From: Methanoculleus sediminis
GTDB taxonomy: Archaea; Halobacteriota; Methanomicrobia; Methanomicrobiales; Methanoculleaceae
Reading direction: 5' to 3'
DNA: 41,778 nt
Assembly: GCF_001017125.1 (NCBI RefSeq)
Contig: NZ_JXOJ01000003.1
Span: 145,121 to 186,898 of the forward strand
The notes below the pieces were generated by a model. It made no database searches. It saw only the letters and a list, made by a program, of their open reading frames with translations, and was not told the origin of the DNA. A program made the position numbers and the translations under genes. Of the stretch, positions 15,857-24,016 are shown piece by piece (the stretch's first letter is position 1; every line of letters begins with the position of its first letter).

Positions 15857-16150
15857 TCAGATCCTGAATATCTGGGCGTGGGGGACGTCGCCGATCATGA
15901 TACAGTCCTTCTCGGCGATGAGCCCCATGGCGACGGCGAGGGCTACGACGCGCTTGCCGATAATATTGACGTTCTCCGCGCCCGCGAGGGCCCCCCGGAC
16001 GTCCTCTTCGCCGGCACGCTCCGTGCCGTAAAAGCCTCCGGTGATGCAGACCTCGACGTCTCCGTGCATCAGGGTGGCGTCCATGAGATCAGCGTCGCAG
16101 GCAGCCACCACTTCACCGGCGCCCGGTATGCGGTGCACTTTCAGGTACAT
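15857..16150 (-). CDS. DUF424 family protein
   Basis: A 97-residue protein of the archaeal DUF424 group (COG2412). Family landmarks are VVAACDADLMDATL, the FYGTERAGEEDVRGAL block and NIIGKRVVALAVAMGLI followed by MIGDVPHAQIF. The start is taken at the ATG at 16150 with a weak GGT ribosome site; a TTG at 16177 is possible. It sits directly before nmd3, which suggests a link to ribosome or translation factors, in line with frequent annotation near translation genes. The biochemical role is unknown. Confidence 0.85.
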   Translation of the reverse strand: MYLKVHRIPGAGEVVAACDADLMDATLMHGDVEVCITGGFYGTERAGEEDVRGALAGAENVNIIGKRVVALAVAMGLIAEKDCIMIGDVPHAQIFRI

Positions 16151-16194
16151 CACATACCGTTTGACGGGAGTCGTCAAAAAGGTGCGCAGTTCCG

Positions 16195-17025
16195 TTAAGG
16201 AAGCGCGATATCCACGCCGTAGGTGCGCGACGGCGTCTCTCGATGGATGCGCCAGGCGTCCTCTTCGGTGATGAGCCCCTCTTCCAGGTACCGGCGCGTG
16301 AACCGCGGCACCGACTTCGGCCCGATGACCGCGCCGGGCCGGGAGTTCTCGTCCATGTAGTCGCTCTCCATCGTGAACCGCCGGCCCGACCGGGCGAGCG
16401 CGGGGATATCCTCGTGCCGCGCGATGAACGAGGGCATCAGGGGTGTGTCGGGCGTCGCGAAGTGCTTGACGACCTTCTCAACCGGGATACCGGCCCGCCG
16501 TGCCATCTCAACGACGTCGGTGCACGGCCCGCTCTCGGCGTGGAGCTGGACGGCGCAGCCGCAGTCGGCCCCGAGTTCGAGGGCGTGGAAGAGGACTGCG
16601 TTCGAGGCGGCAAGCACCTCCGGCGCGACCTCGTAGTGGGGCCGCCCGCTCTTGAGGGCGACGGCCCGCCCCTCTTCGACGTAGCGGGCGGCGAGGTCGA
16701 GCCCGGCCGTCATCACGCCGGCGGCCGCTTCAAGGCTCATCCTCTCCGCGAGCCGGCCTATCTCCGCCGGGTGGACGCCGAGGACCGGGTAGACGACGAG
16801 TCCGGTCTCCCGGACCATCTCCGCCACCCGGAGCGTCGCTTCAAAGACCTCGCGGTAGTCTTCTCCGGTGGACGGCTCGACCGAAAGCGACCAGGAGGGT
16901 TTTGAGACCAGGAAGATGTGCGTCCCCCCGCTGCGGCGAAAGTCCTTCGCGGCCTCGATCCCCCGGCCGTTTACCGGGTCGATGTGGATATGGTCGTCAG
17001 TGATCGGTATCGCGGGTGGTTTCAT
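16195..17025 (-). CDS. TatD-like metal-dependent hydrolase
   Basis: A 276-residue amidohydrolase-fold protein of the archaeal TatD-like group. The N-terminal DDHIHIDP supplies the metal-binding HxH. LGVHPAEIG near residue 95, VQLHAESG near 180, KHFATPD near 207 and TMESDYMDEN near 243 provide further His, Glu and Asp ligands. The substrate is unknown; bacterial TatD is a DNase, but archaeal members are mostly uncharacterised. It overlaps mptD by 29 bp and belongs to the same operon. Confidence 0.85.
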   Translation of the reverse strand: MKPPAIPITDDHIHIDPVNGRGIEAAKDFRRSGGTHIFLVSKPSWSLSVEPSTGEDYREVFEATLRVAEMVRETGLVVYPVLGVHPAEIGRLAERMSLEAAAGVMTAGLDLAARYVEEGRAVALKSGRPHYEVAPEVLAASNAVLFHALELGADCGCAVQLHAESGPCTDVVEMARRAGIPVEKVVKHFATPDTPLMPSFIARHEDIPALARSGRRFTMESDYMDENSRPGAVIGPKSVPRFTRRYLEEGLITEEDAWRIHRETPSRTYGVDIALP

Positions 17026-17350
17026 GGAACTCGACGATCTCCATCATGGGGTAGTCGTCCTCGAGGCGCATCCGGGCGCGGCAGACGGCCGTCCCGACCT
17101 CGGTCGTGATAGCGGCATCGAACATCTTCCCGGCAAGTTCCGAGTAGCCGAACCGGTTCGAGACCATCATATCGCGGTTCAGCCGGACGGTGATGCCGGT
17201 CACGTAGGGCTGCAGCCCGACGGCCTGCTCGATGGCGGCCTCAACGGCCGCCGCGGTCTCGCGGGCGATGGGCGTCCCGACGAACTGATGGTAGAGGGCG
17301 CCGAGTTTGATCCCGGCTTCGAAGGCCGCTTTTTCGCGGTCGGTGATCAT
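16997..17350 (-). CDS. mptD: Archaeal dihydroneopterin aldolase
   Basis: A 117-residue protein of the DUF381/MptD family, which cleaves dihydroneopterin to 6-hydroxymethyldihydropterin in tetrahydromethanopterin synthesis. The diagnostic string is EAGIKLGALYHQFVGTPI near residues 11-28; LNRDMMVSNRFGYSEL and the C-terminal strand VCRARMRLEDDYPMMEIVEFHE follow. It is the first gene of the ten-gene operon. No clear ribosome site precedes the ATG, so translation may be leaderless. Confidence 0.92.
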   Translation of the reverse strand: MITDREKAAFEAGIKLGALYHQFVGTPIARETAAAVEAAIEQAVGLQPYVTGITVRLNRDMMVSNRFGYSELAGKMFDAAITTEVGTAVCRARMRLEDDYPMMEIVEFHETTRDTDH

Positions 17351-17671
17351 GGTTAGTAGGTTTGTGGGTATGGGAGTAAGAAGGTGCGCCCCGCGATGGG
17401 GGAGCGCTGGTAACTGGTCTTCACGTGAGTTGATTGCGCAGGATAGTGATACAGTCTCACGCGAAGCCGCGAAGAACGGGAAATCCAGTGTAGTTACCTG
17501 TAACTCCCTTCACACCTAACGTTGCTCGAACTTCGGTCCTTCGGTTCGTCGTTCTTCACACCTGACGGTGCTCAAGCTCGTTGCGCTCGCACTTCACGTG
17601 AGCCAGCGGGAGATGGAGAGATCCAGGAGAAGAGCGTGCAGCATGAACATGTCGTTGGTAACCACACGGCA
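17351..17671. repeat. Gene-free stretch with a dispersed repeat pair
   Basis: Two related units start at 17508 (CTTCACACCTAAC...) and 17554 (CTTCACACCTGACGGTG...), spaced 46 bp. They match in reverse complement the 47-bp-period repeat at 1-85, which reads CTTCGCACCTTGCGGTG. A shorter CTTCACGTGAG motif occurs at about 17422 and 17592. No gene is seen. The region also carries the mptD promoter, which I cannot place with confidence. Confidence 0.5.
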
Positions 17672-17893
17672 TTAGATCTGGATGCCGACTTCGGTGACGA
17701 AGATCTCCCTAACATCGTTGTCCTCGAACGCCTCGTCTCCGAAGGTCTCGATGTGAAACTGTATGGCGGATCTCACCTCGCGAAGCGCCTCTTTGCAGGT
17801 GTCCCCCTCCGCGACGACGATATCCTTCAGACCCAGGGGATAGGCGACATAGCTGTCCGGGTGTTTCTCGACGATGATTTTCAAGGTCTTCAT
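17672..17893 (-). CDS. HicB-like protein
   Basis: A 73-residue protein of the HicB-like type (KTLKIIVEKHPDSYVAYPLGLKDIVVAEGDTCKEALREV). HicB proteins usually neutralise HicA RNases, with an RNase H-like fold and often a DNA-binding tail. This one lacks a helix-turn-helix tail, and I find no HicA gene on either side, so it is an orphan or has another role. The start ATG 17893 follows AGGAGAG. Confidence 0.8.
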   Translation of the reverse strand: MKTLKIIVEKHPDSYVAYPLGLKDIVVAEGDTCKEALREVRSAIQFHIETFGDEAFEDNDVREIFVTEVGIQI

Positions 17894-18047
17894 GGGCTTA
17901 TCTCTCCTGCATTTGATCGGAGTAGAGGCGATCGGTCTGATATTCAACTCGTCTGGCGATATACTTTAGCCCGGTTTCTTCGCCGGCGAAGGTTGTTGAT
18001 TCATCTTCTGTTTTCGGTATTGATGGTGCTTCTTCCTGTGGCCGGAC

Positions 18048-18488
18048 TCACGCTTCCCGGCTCCAGGCTTTCCAGAAGATCACACCCGGGATCAGCATGA
18101 CGACGTAGCCCCCGGCGACGTAATAGGGATACTCCACGGCAACCCCGGAAACCTCCGGAGCCGCCAGCACGAGGAGTCAGAGGAGGAAACCCGAGGCCGA
18201 GGCCGCAAGCCCCGCTCTACCCGGAAGGAGTTCCGCTTCAGGCATCGTATCGCGGGTAAACAGGTGGTAGCCGAGGATGATGAAGAGCGGCAGCATTCCG
18301 GTGTTGAGCCAGATCTGTACCATCTGCGGGAATTCGACTATGAATGCTCCCATTGCGTTCGGTTCCGCGAAGAACGCGAAGAGGATCGCCATGAGCACGG
18401 CGACCCAGAGGTAATACAGGAACACGCCGAAGAGCGCGCCCAGAACGCCCGCGATCCTGTCCGGTTTTCTCTCTATTTCTGTGGTCAT
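18048..18488 (-). pseudogene. Membrane protein interrupted by in-frame TGA
   Basis: From the ATG at 18488 (ribosome site GGAGGT) a 103-residue membrane protein is read up to TGA at 18177-18179. Beyond that stop the same frame runs for 42 more codons to a second TGA at 18048. It gives coherent hydrophobic sequence (LLVLAAPEVSG, YYVAGGYVVMLIPGVIFWKAW) with normal membrane-protein character. Together these make a protein of about 146 residues with four helices. The first half has YYLWVAVLMAILFAFFA and LPLFIILGYHLF. A TGG to TGA change is the simplest cause. Recoding as selenocysteine is unlikely in this lineage. The family is not recognised. Confidence 0.75.
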
Positions 18489-18552
18489 TCCATGTTACCT
18501 CCATCTCCGGTGTTCGGGCGGCGCGGTTTATCTCCTCTGTGATATCCGCCGA

Positions 18553-19146
18553 TTAACAGGCGATCGACTGCGCTACCCGGATCAATTCGTCGCGGTCAAG
18601 CGACCCACGCACCTGATACGTAGCGTTTCCGGCCGTCCAGGCGATCAGCCGTTCCGATTCGGTTTCGTAGATCCGCCCCGGATATCCCCTGATATCAACG
18701 GGTTTTGGTTCTCTGTTAACGATCTGATCTGTTGCGTAGGGGTTGTACCCGTAGTTGCTCCAGGTGATTTCGAGCAGCGTCATATCGGTAGTCCACGATG
18801 CGTTCTGCATTGTGTCGTTACGCGCGTACCACAGGGTCTCGCCGCTCGTCGTGTAGTGGCCGTAAGTCTTGTTCCAGACAGTGGCTATCAGGAGGCCGTA
18901 GAGGGTATACTCCCCGGGGATGTATGACGGCGGGGAGAAACCCGTGTATTCGGTGGGGTCCTCCCATTCCTCGATCCTGATGAAGGCTGAATCACGGAGT
19001 GAGGGTGCATTATCGGGGGAAAGTTCGGTAGTGGCGTCCATTGTGGGTGACGGCGTAACCCCTGCGGGATCGGTGGCCACGGGCTCGATGCACCCCGCGG
19101 TGAGGAGAATAAACAAGAGAATTACCATGATGTAGTGAGGCTTCAC
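18553..19146 (-). CDS. Predicted lipoprotein of unknown function
   Basis: A 197-residue secreted protein. The N-terminus is a signal peptide with lipobox LLTAGC (Cys at about residue 19), so it is likely lipid-anchored outside the cell. A Thr/Ser/Pro-rich linker follows. Its mature domain is Tyr/Trp-rich and contains several N-glycosylation sequons (NKT, NDT, NAS, NAT), with no known motif. I chose the GTG at 19146, preceded by GGAGG; a longer frame from 19203 would put a charged segment before the signal peptide. Confidence 0.8.
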   Translation of the reverse strand: MKPHYIMVILLFILLTAGCIEPVATDPAGVTPSPTMDATTELSPDNAPSLRDSAFIRIEEWEDPTEYTGFSPPSYIPGEYTLYGLLIATVWNKTYGHYTTSGETLWYARNDTMQNASWTTDMTLLEITWSNYGYNPYATDQIVNREPKPVDIRGYPGRIYETESERLIAWTAGNATYQVRGSLDRDELIRVAQSIAC

Positions 19147-19684
19147 GTGATTTTTCCTCCTGTAACCTCCCCGGAGGCAAACGAGGTTCAACCTTAAGCA
19201 CATGGGATGCGAACCATTCTTTCGCCTTCGGGCAGTGGGGGGTTCACCCGGCCGTGGACGGGTGGGGTGAGCCTCCGCGGTTTTGCGAACACTGTTTTGG
19301 GCATCCGCACAAAGGGATGGACCTGGACCTATATAGCATTTCTCTCACAATCAGCTACACGTCTGGGGGCTGTTCATGAAAGCGAGGCGGTGGACCCTCC
19401 CTCCAGGGGTGGAGGAGACGGGCCGTCCTCACGGCGAGGCAGGCTATGCGGGTTATGATAGCCTTCGGCAGACAATCCGAATCGCCGGGACAGGTCATTA
19501 ACATCCTGCCTGGAAGCCTATCACCTGCCACCTGCGATGTGCCGTACGGGTTATCTGCAACCGACCGCCGAGCCCGTTCTTCCGAACTCCGTATGCCGCA
19601 TCCTGATCACATAACATACTCGACAGAGTATACTAAGTAATCAATCGACTACTTTTTATAATCAATCAGCGACACTCTTCCTGC
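19147..19684. other. Gene-free region before the nucleotidyltransferase-HEPN pair
   Basis: Short open frames here have no recognisable protein character. The left part (to about 19250) should hold the promoter of the lipoprotein on the minus strand. The right end holds an AT-rich promoter for the gene at 19685. Between them I see nothing I can name; it may be decayed mobile DNA. Confidence 0.4.
19638..19667 (+). promoter_or_regulatory. TATA box between TAATCAATC direct repeats
   Basis: TTTTTATAA at 19653-19661 is a good TATA box about 25-30 bases before the ATG at 19685. Two identical TAATCAATC nonamers at 19638-19646 and 19659-19667 flank or overlap it. Their starts are 21 bp apart, two DNA turns, so a dimeric regulator could bind both on one face and block transcription. 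The winged-helix domain of the first gene is an obvious candidate. Confidence 0.55.
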
Positions 19685-20281
19685 ATGCTTGAAGCTCTCA
19701 TATCCTCAGAGACGAGAGTGAAGGTACTCACGCTGTTCCTCTTAAACCCCGATAAGGAGTATTACATCCGCCAGGTCGAGAGGCTGGTCGGGAAGAACTA
19801 CGCCCTTGTCCGGAAGGAACTCGCGCACCTTGAAGAGTTCGGCCTGTTGAGTTCGGAGACAAAAGGGAATCAGACATACTACACCGTCGACCAGACATTT
19901 TTCCTCTACCCCGAGTTGCAGAGACTGGTCCTTAAGACGGAAGGCGTCGCCCGGGTTCTCAAAGAGCAACTTGACGAACTCGGCGATCTCGAGTGCATAT
20001 TCATCTACGGTTCGTTCGCCTCCGGAACGGCAGGCGCAAAGAGCGACATTGATCTCTTCATCGTCGGGGAGGTCGATGAGAGCCGCCTGATCCCTCTGAT
20101 AAACGAGAGCGAGAGAACCCTGCAAAGGGAGATCAATTATACGCTGGTGAAGAGAGAAGAATTACGGGAACGCATCGACAGGGCCGATCCGTTCGTCACC
20201 AATGTTCTGAGCAGACCAAAAGTCATGATCCTGGGTGAGGGTTGCTGTGGTGAAACGTCTGGAGATGGAAGGGAAGATTGA
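19685..20281 (+). CDS. Winged-helix nucleotidyltransferase (antitoxin-like)
   Basis: A 198-residue fusion. Residues 1-70 form a winged helix (SSETRVKVLTLFLLNPDKEYYIRQV, ALVRKELAHLEEFGLL). Residues 100-190 form a minimal nucleotidyltransferase with GSFASGTAGAKSDIDLF, where G109-S110, D121 and D123 form the catalytic motif. Such proteins pair with HEPN proteins, and here the following HEPN gene overlaps its end by about 30 bp. The fused DNA-binding domain suggests it represses its own promoter. Assignment as antitoxin is by analogy with MntA. Confidence 0.85.
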   Translation: MLEALISSETRVKVLTLFLLNPDKEYYIRQVERLVGKNYALVRKELAHLEEFGLLSSETKGNQTYYTVDQTFFLYPELQRLVLKTEGVARVLKEQLDELGDLECIFIYGSFASGTAGAKSDIDLFIVGEVDESRLIPLINESERTLQREINYTLVKREELRERIDRADPFVTNVLSRPKVMILGEGCCGETSGDGRED

Positions 20282-20675
20282 GAAGATACCCATCGATCAG
20301 AGCACCGTCAGGGAAGCGATCGGTATTGCGGAACGGGATCTCCATGCCGCCGAGATGAACCTTGAGATCAGCAACGAATGGGCGTATAACATCTCCTACA
20401 ACGCCGCCCTCTCGGCGGGAAGGGCACTGATCTTCTCCAGGGGTTATCGGCCGAAGGGTGGTGAAGGGCACGTTTCAGTAAAGGAGTTCCTGAAGTTCTA
20501 CCTCACCCCGGATGAGGTTGCCGCCTTTGACCGGATGCGGAGGAAACGGCATGCGGCCACGTATGATCACAGTTCTGTCGTCACCCGTACCGATGCAGAA
20601 GGCGCCCTTGCCGCGGCAAGATTTCTGGTGAGCAAGATAAAAAAGATCCTTACGGATGATGGTTTTGTCTCCTAA
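20250..20675 (+). CDS. HEPN-domain protein, partner of the nucleotidyltransferase
   Basis: A HEPN protein of about 141 residues. The first helices carry AIGIAERDLHAAEMNL and NISYNAALSAGRALIF. RRKRHAATYDHS near residue 108 corresponds to the Arg/His motif region of the family, in the form KRHAATYD rather than RX4HXY. I place the start at GTG 20250 after GGTGAGG; GTGs at 20235 and 20247 are also possible. It is likely an RNase toxin or a regulatory partner of the upstream gene. Confidence 0.8.
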   Translation: MKRLEMEGKIEKIPIDQSTVREAIGIAERDLHAAEMNLEISNEWAYNISYNAALSAGRALIFSRGYRPKGGEGHVSVKEFLKFYLTPDEVAAFDRMRRKRHAATYDHSSVVTRTDAEGALAAARFLVSKIKKILTDDGFVS

Positions 20676-20826
20676 CTCCAGAAAAATTCGGCGTGTCCCC
20701 CCGAAGACAGGGTAGCCGCGACTTCCCGCCCCTCCCGCATGGTGATACCTACTCGAAAGCCGTGCCGGGAATCTAACGTGAGAGACCCGGTCTGCCCTCC
20801 GCGAGAAAATGGGCAGCCCTCTCCCC

Positions 20827-23800
20827 TCACCCGATCAACTTCACCAGCCCGTGCCGGGGCTCGAGCACCTCGCCGCCCCGTTTCAGCTGCTCGAGGGTGT
20901 GCTCGATCTTGTCGCGGGAGAATCCCTGCTGCAGCAGGATCTCGATAACCTCGTCGACCCGTGCCTGGCCGCCGGAGTCGCCGGAGACGTTCCGGATAGC
21001 CTCCTTGACCGACCGGATGATGTCGCGCTGCGACTTCGTGACCCCGGTCACGAGCTTGTCGATGTCGAAGCTCCCGGTCTCGGCGTCGTAGGCGACCTGC
21101 CGGAGACAGGCATCCACGATCTTCAGGATCCGGTCGGTATCCTCCGTATCGACGGTGTTCGAGAGCCGCATCCGTGCGCTCGCCTCCGCAAGCCGCACCA
21201 GCGCCTCGAGCTGCCGGGCGGTCACCGGGACGGGCTTGTTCCCGCTCGCGAGGTTCCGCAGGCGCATATAGTAGGCGATCAGCGCCTCCTTCGCCCCGTC
21301 GGAGAGGATGGGGAAGCAGGTCCGCTTCGCATAGGCGATGTACTTCCGTAAGAGTGTCGGGTCGATGTCGGGGATGACCGGCGCAAGCTCCCGCTCGATG
21401 TACTTGTCATCGACGTCGGGCAGCGGTTCGTACTCGTGCTGCTTGATCAGTTCGCCCACGCTGTGAGTCTTGATGATATGCTGCGCAATCGCCCCGTCGC
21501 GCTGTGCCTCCGGCTGGTCGGTCATCACGAAGATGAGGTCGAAACGGGAGAGGAGCGACGGCGGCATGTTGATCTGCTCGCCGATCGGGACGAACTGGTC
21601 GAACCGCCCGAGTTTCGGGTTCGCCGCGCCGAGGAGGGCGCACCGGGACTTCAGGGTCGCGGTGATGCCGGCTTTTGCGACCGAGATCGAGTTGCCGCAC
21701 CAGACCGGGATGCCGCTTCGCCGGACGTAGAGGATGTGATTCGGGACCTCGAGGCAGTAGATCGTGCCCTTATACGGCCGCTTCTCGATATGCTGCTTTC
21801 CATTTGTGTTGATGTTCGGCTCGTTCTGGCCGTCGCGGATGAACGTCACCTGGAAGATGTCGTGGGTCACGGTCGATGTCCCGCCCCGGGGGTTGGATAC
21901 GACCTCCCCGGCCTCCCGCAATCGATAGGTGTTCCCCGACCAGCCCTTCTTCAGCAGGAGCTCGGTGACGTCGTCGGCCAGTCTCCTCGACGAGGTGGTG
22001 TATATCGAGACCCCGGTCGTCTTGTTGACGTAACCGTCCCCGAGCATGAGCGCATCGAGGAGTATCCCGATCTGCTCCGGGGGGAGGCTCTTCGCGTAGT
22101 CGGGGACGTGCTTCTCGTGGCACTTGCCGAACGGTGCGAGGTGCTCCGCGAGTTGCTTTGCGTTGATCGAGAAGTTCTTGCCGTCATAGGAGAAGCGGAA
22201 CGGCAGTCGTTCGAGGCACTGCCGGATCGTTTCGGCAGACTCCGGGTTCGTCTGCGATATGATCACGCGGTAGGGAACCCCCGTCTGGTGGTGCCGCTGA
22301 ACCGACCCCTCGGAGAGGAAGTAGCCCAGGAACTCAAGCCAGTCGTCCATCCCGACCGTGATGGGCTCGGTGAGTTTCCCTTCGGCGTTCTGGTTCGCGA
22401 ACTTGACGACGGGCGGTATCCAATGGGTCTCGTGTCGCTCCCCTGTCCATGCGGCGTTCTTCTTGAACCGCATCCGCTTGTGGATGGGGAGTTCGTCCAT
22501 GCGGATGAGCCGGAACCCTTCCCACTCGTCGGCACGCCGGTTCAGGTTGACGTACATCCGGTGGTTCGGCGTGACCGCGAGGTCGACCTGCCGCGACTTG
22601 ACATAGTACATCTCTCCGTCATACTCCGATGCCACGAAGTTGGACGGGGGTGCGTACTCGAGCCTGCCGTCGGCAGAGAGCGTCGCGACACGGTCATCCG
22701 CGGTCACGTCGCGGAAGAGCTTCCACCCGCTCTCCGTGAGGACCTCGGTCTCGTCGTCGTAGCACTGCTGCTCCATCGCCTCGTGCAGCGCGCTCCGGTC
22801 CTCCTTCTGCATCTTGTCCATCTCGTCGACGGCGGCGATCCCCATATCCGCGAGGACCAGCGCACCGGCCTCGAGCGTCCAGCGCCCGTCGCCGAACTCG
22901 TCCTTGACCGCCGTCGCCGTCAGACCGGCGGAGGTCGACGACTTGCCGCTCGTGTAGATCCCGCGGGGCGAGAGCTTCACGACATACCGGAGGATCTGAC
23001 TCTTTGCGATACCCGGGTCGCCGACCAGCAGGACGTGGACGTCGCCGCGGAGGCGGGAGCCGTCCGGCATATCCTTCGCGATGCCGCCGAAGAGCTGGAG
23101 CGCGATCGCCTCCTTCACGTCGTCCGTGCCGAAGATCGTCGGCGCGATCGACCGGGCGATCTTCTTGTAGACCATGGGGTCGCGGGCGAGCGTCATGATC
23201 TTCGCCTCGTCGTCCTCGGAGATCGAGACCTCCTCGAACTCCTTCTCGGCGACCTCGATTGAGTTGCACTCGAGATAGATGTCGAAGAGCGTGCTCTTCT
23301 GGCCGTAGTTCACCCTCTGCACCGACCGCAGGATGCCGTTCACCACCACCCGGTCGCCCGGGGAGACCATGCCGGTCAGGTCGTCGGTGACGTCGATATC
23401 GAGCGTCTGGGGCTGCTCGCCGCCCCGGAGGCCTTCCGGGGACTCCTGGATCCGGAGTTTCTGGGCGTCGACGAACCGGCACCGGTTCATCACCAGATCG
23501 AGACGGGTCTTCCTCTCGCAGTTCGGGCAGAAATCGGGCTCGTCGAACCGCCCGTAGCCCTGGGGAACCGGGTCGGTGTTCTTGTTGCAGGTGCGGCACC
23601 GGAAGACCGCGCTGACGATCCTGGGGCGCACCTCGGTGGTCTTTCGGAGGATCCCCTCGATGCTGACGAAGGTGTTGATCTGGTCGGCCCGGATGTCGCG
23701 GACGTTCGTCTTCTGCGGCAGGTTCGTGAACCGGATGTTGATCAGGTCGGGTTCCTGGCCGTCCTTCAGCTTGAGGAGTTTGTTCTGGACGATCGCGTCC

Positions 23801-24006
23801 CGGATATCCGCGAGAACCTTTCCCGGACTTCTCAGAAGCTCGAACGCCAGTTTGTTGTTTAAGATCTTCCGGTAATCGATAAGGAGCGAACGGTTGTGGG
23901 GGTACTCGCGGGAGAGCTCGGCAAGCTCGCGCTTGTACTGCTTCTTCAGGAACTTCGTCCACTCACCGACGTTATCGGTGACTTCGACGGTTATCTCTTC
24001 GGTCAC
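20827..24006 (-). CDS. mcm: MCM replicative helicase with intein
   Basis: The precursor is 1059 residues: a 701-residue MCM plus a 358-residue intein. MCM is the hexameric replicative helicase. Residues 1-250 form the N-terminal DNA-binding domain with the zinc motif C137/C140...C160/C163. The AAA+ domain has Walker A GDPGIAKS (329-336) and Walker B VDEMDK (D394, E395). The intein interrupts after HEAMEQQ (residue 414), and the extein resumes with SISVAKAG, followed by SLLSRFDLIF with the arginine finger. The C-terminus (about 970-1059) is a winged helix. I take GTG 24006 as the start because GAGG precedes it, ten bases after rfcS; ATG 24054 is the alternative and would overlap rfcS. Confidence 0.95.
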   Translation of the reverse strand: MTEEITVEVTDNVGEWTKFLKKQYKRELAELSREYPHNRSLLIDYRKILNNKLAFELLRSPGKVLADIRDAIVQNKLLKLKDGQEPDLINIRFTNLPQKTNVRDIRADQINTFVSIEGILRKTTEVRPRIVSAVFRCRTCNKNTDPVPQGYGRFDEPDFCPNCERKTRLDLVMNRCRFVDAQKLRIQESPEGLRGGEQPQTLDIDVTDDLTGMVSPGDRVVVNGILRSVQRVNYGQKSTLFDIYLECNSIEVAEKEFEEVSISEDDEAKIMTLARDPMVYKKIARSIAPTIFGTDDVKEAIALQLFGGIAKDMPDGSRLRGDVHVLLVGDPGIAKSQILRYVVKLSPRGIYTSGKSSTSAGLTATAVKDEFGDGRWTLEAGALVLADMGIAAVDEMDKMQKEDRSALHEAMEQQCYDDETEVLTESGWKLFRDVTADDRVATLSADGRLEYAPPSNFVASEYDGEMYYVKSRQVDLAVTPNHRMYVNLNRRADEWEGFRLIRMDELPIHKRMRFKKNAAWTGERHETHWIPPVVKFANQNAEGKLTEPITVGMDDWLEFLGYFLSEGSVQRHHQTGVPYRVIISQTNPESAETIRQCLERLPFRFSYDGKNFSINAKQLAEHLAPFGKCHEKHVPDYAKSLPPEQIGILLDALMLGDGYVNKTTGVSIYTTSSRRLADDVTELLLKKGWSGNTYRLREAGEVVSNPRGGTSTVTHDIFQVTFIRDGQNEPNINTNGKQHIEKRPYKGTIYCLEVPNHILYVRRSGIPVWCGNSISVAKAGITATLKSRCALLGAANPKLGRFDQFVPIGEQINMPPSLLSRFDLIFVMTDQPEAQRDGAIAQHIIKTHSVGELIKQHEYEPLPDVDDKYIERELAPVIPDIDPTLLRKYIAYAKRTCFPILSDGAKEALIAYYMRLRNLASGNKPVPVTARQLEALVRLAEASARMRLSNTVDTEDTDRILKIVDACLRQVAYDAETGSFDIDKLVTGVTKSQRDIIRSVKEAIRNVSGDSGGQARVDEVIEILLQQGFSRDKIEHTLEQLKRGGEVLEPRHGLVKLIG
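21691..22764 (-). mobile_element. LAGLIDADG intein in mcm
   Basis: A 358-residue in-frame intein. It starts with Cys (CYDDETEVLTESGWK, block A) and has block B as TPNHRM (Thr65, His68). Two LAGLIDADG-type endonuclease motifs follow: LEFLGYFLSEG (143-153) and ILLDALMLGDG (234-244). It ends with block F GTIYCLEVPNHILYVRR and GIPVWCGN, followed by Ser in the extein. The penultimate residue is Gly instead of the usual His, while Asn is present. Both endonuclease acidic positions (Glu152, Asp243) look intact, so homing may still be possible. The insertion lies 20 residues after Walker B, in an essential ATPase core. Confidence 0.93.
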
Positions 24007-24016
24007 GGTAGAATCC

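Noticed and set aside
17508-17595. CRISPR array
   Set aside because: Only two imperfect repeats with short spacing that is itself similar; no regular unique spacers and no cas genes.
18177-18179. Selenocysteine recoding of the in-frame TGA
   Set aside because: No SECIS-like structure was visible by eye and the lineage is not known to use selenocysteine; a Trp to stop change is simpler.
21436-23262. 608-codon plus-strand frame opposite mcm
   Set aside because: Shadow of the MCM and intein coding sequence; no recognisable domain.
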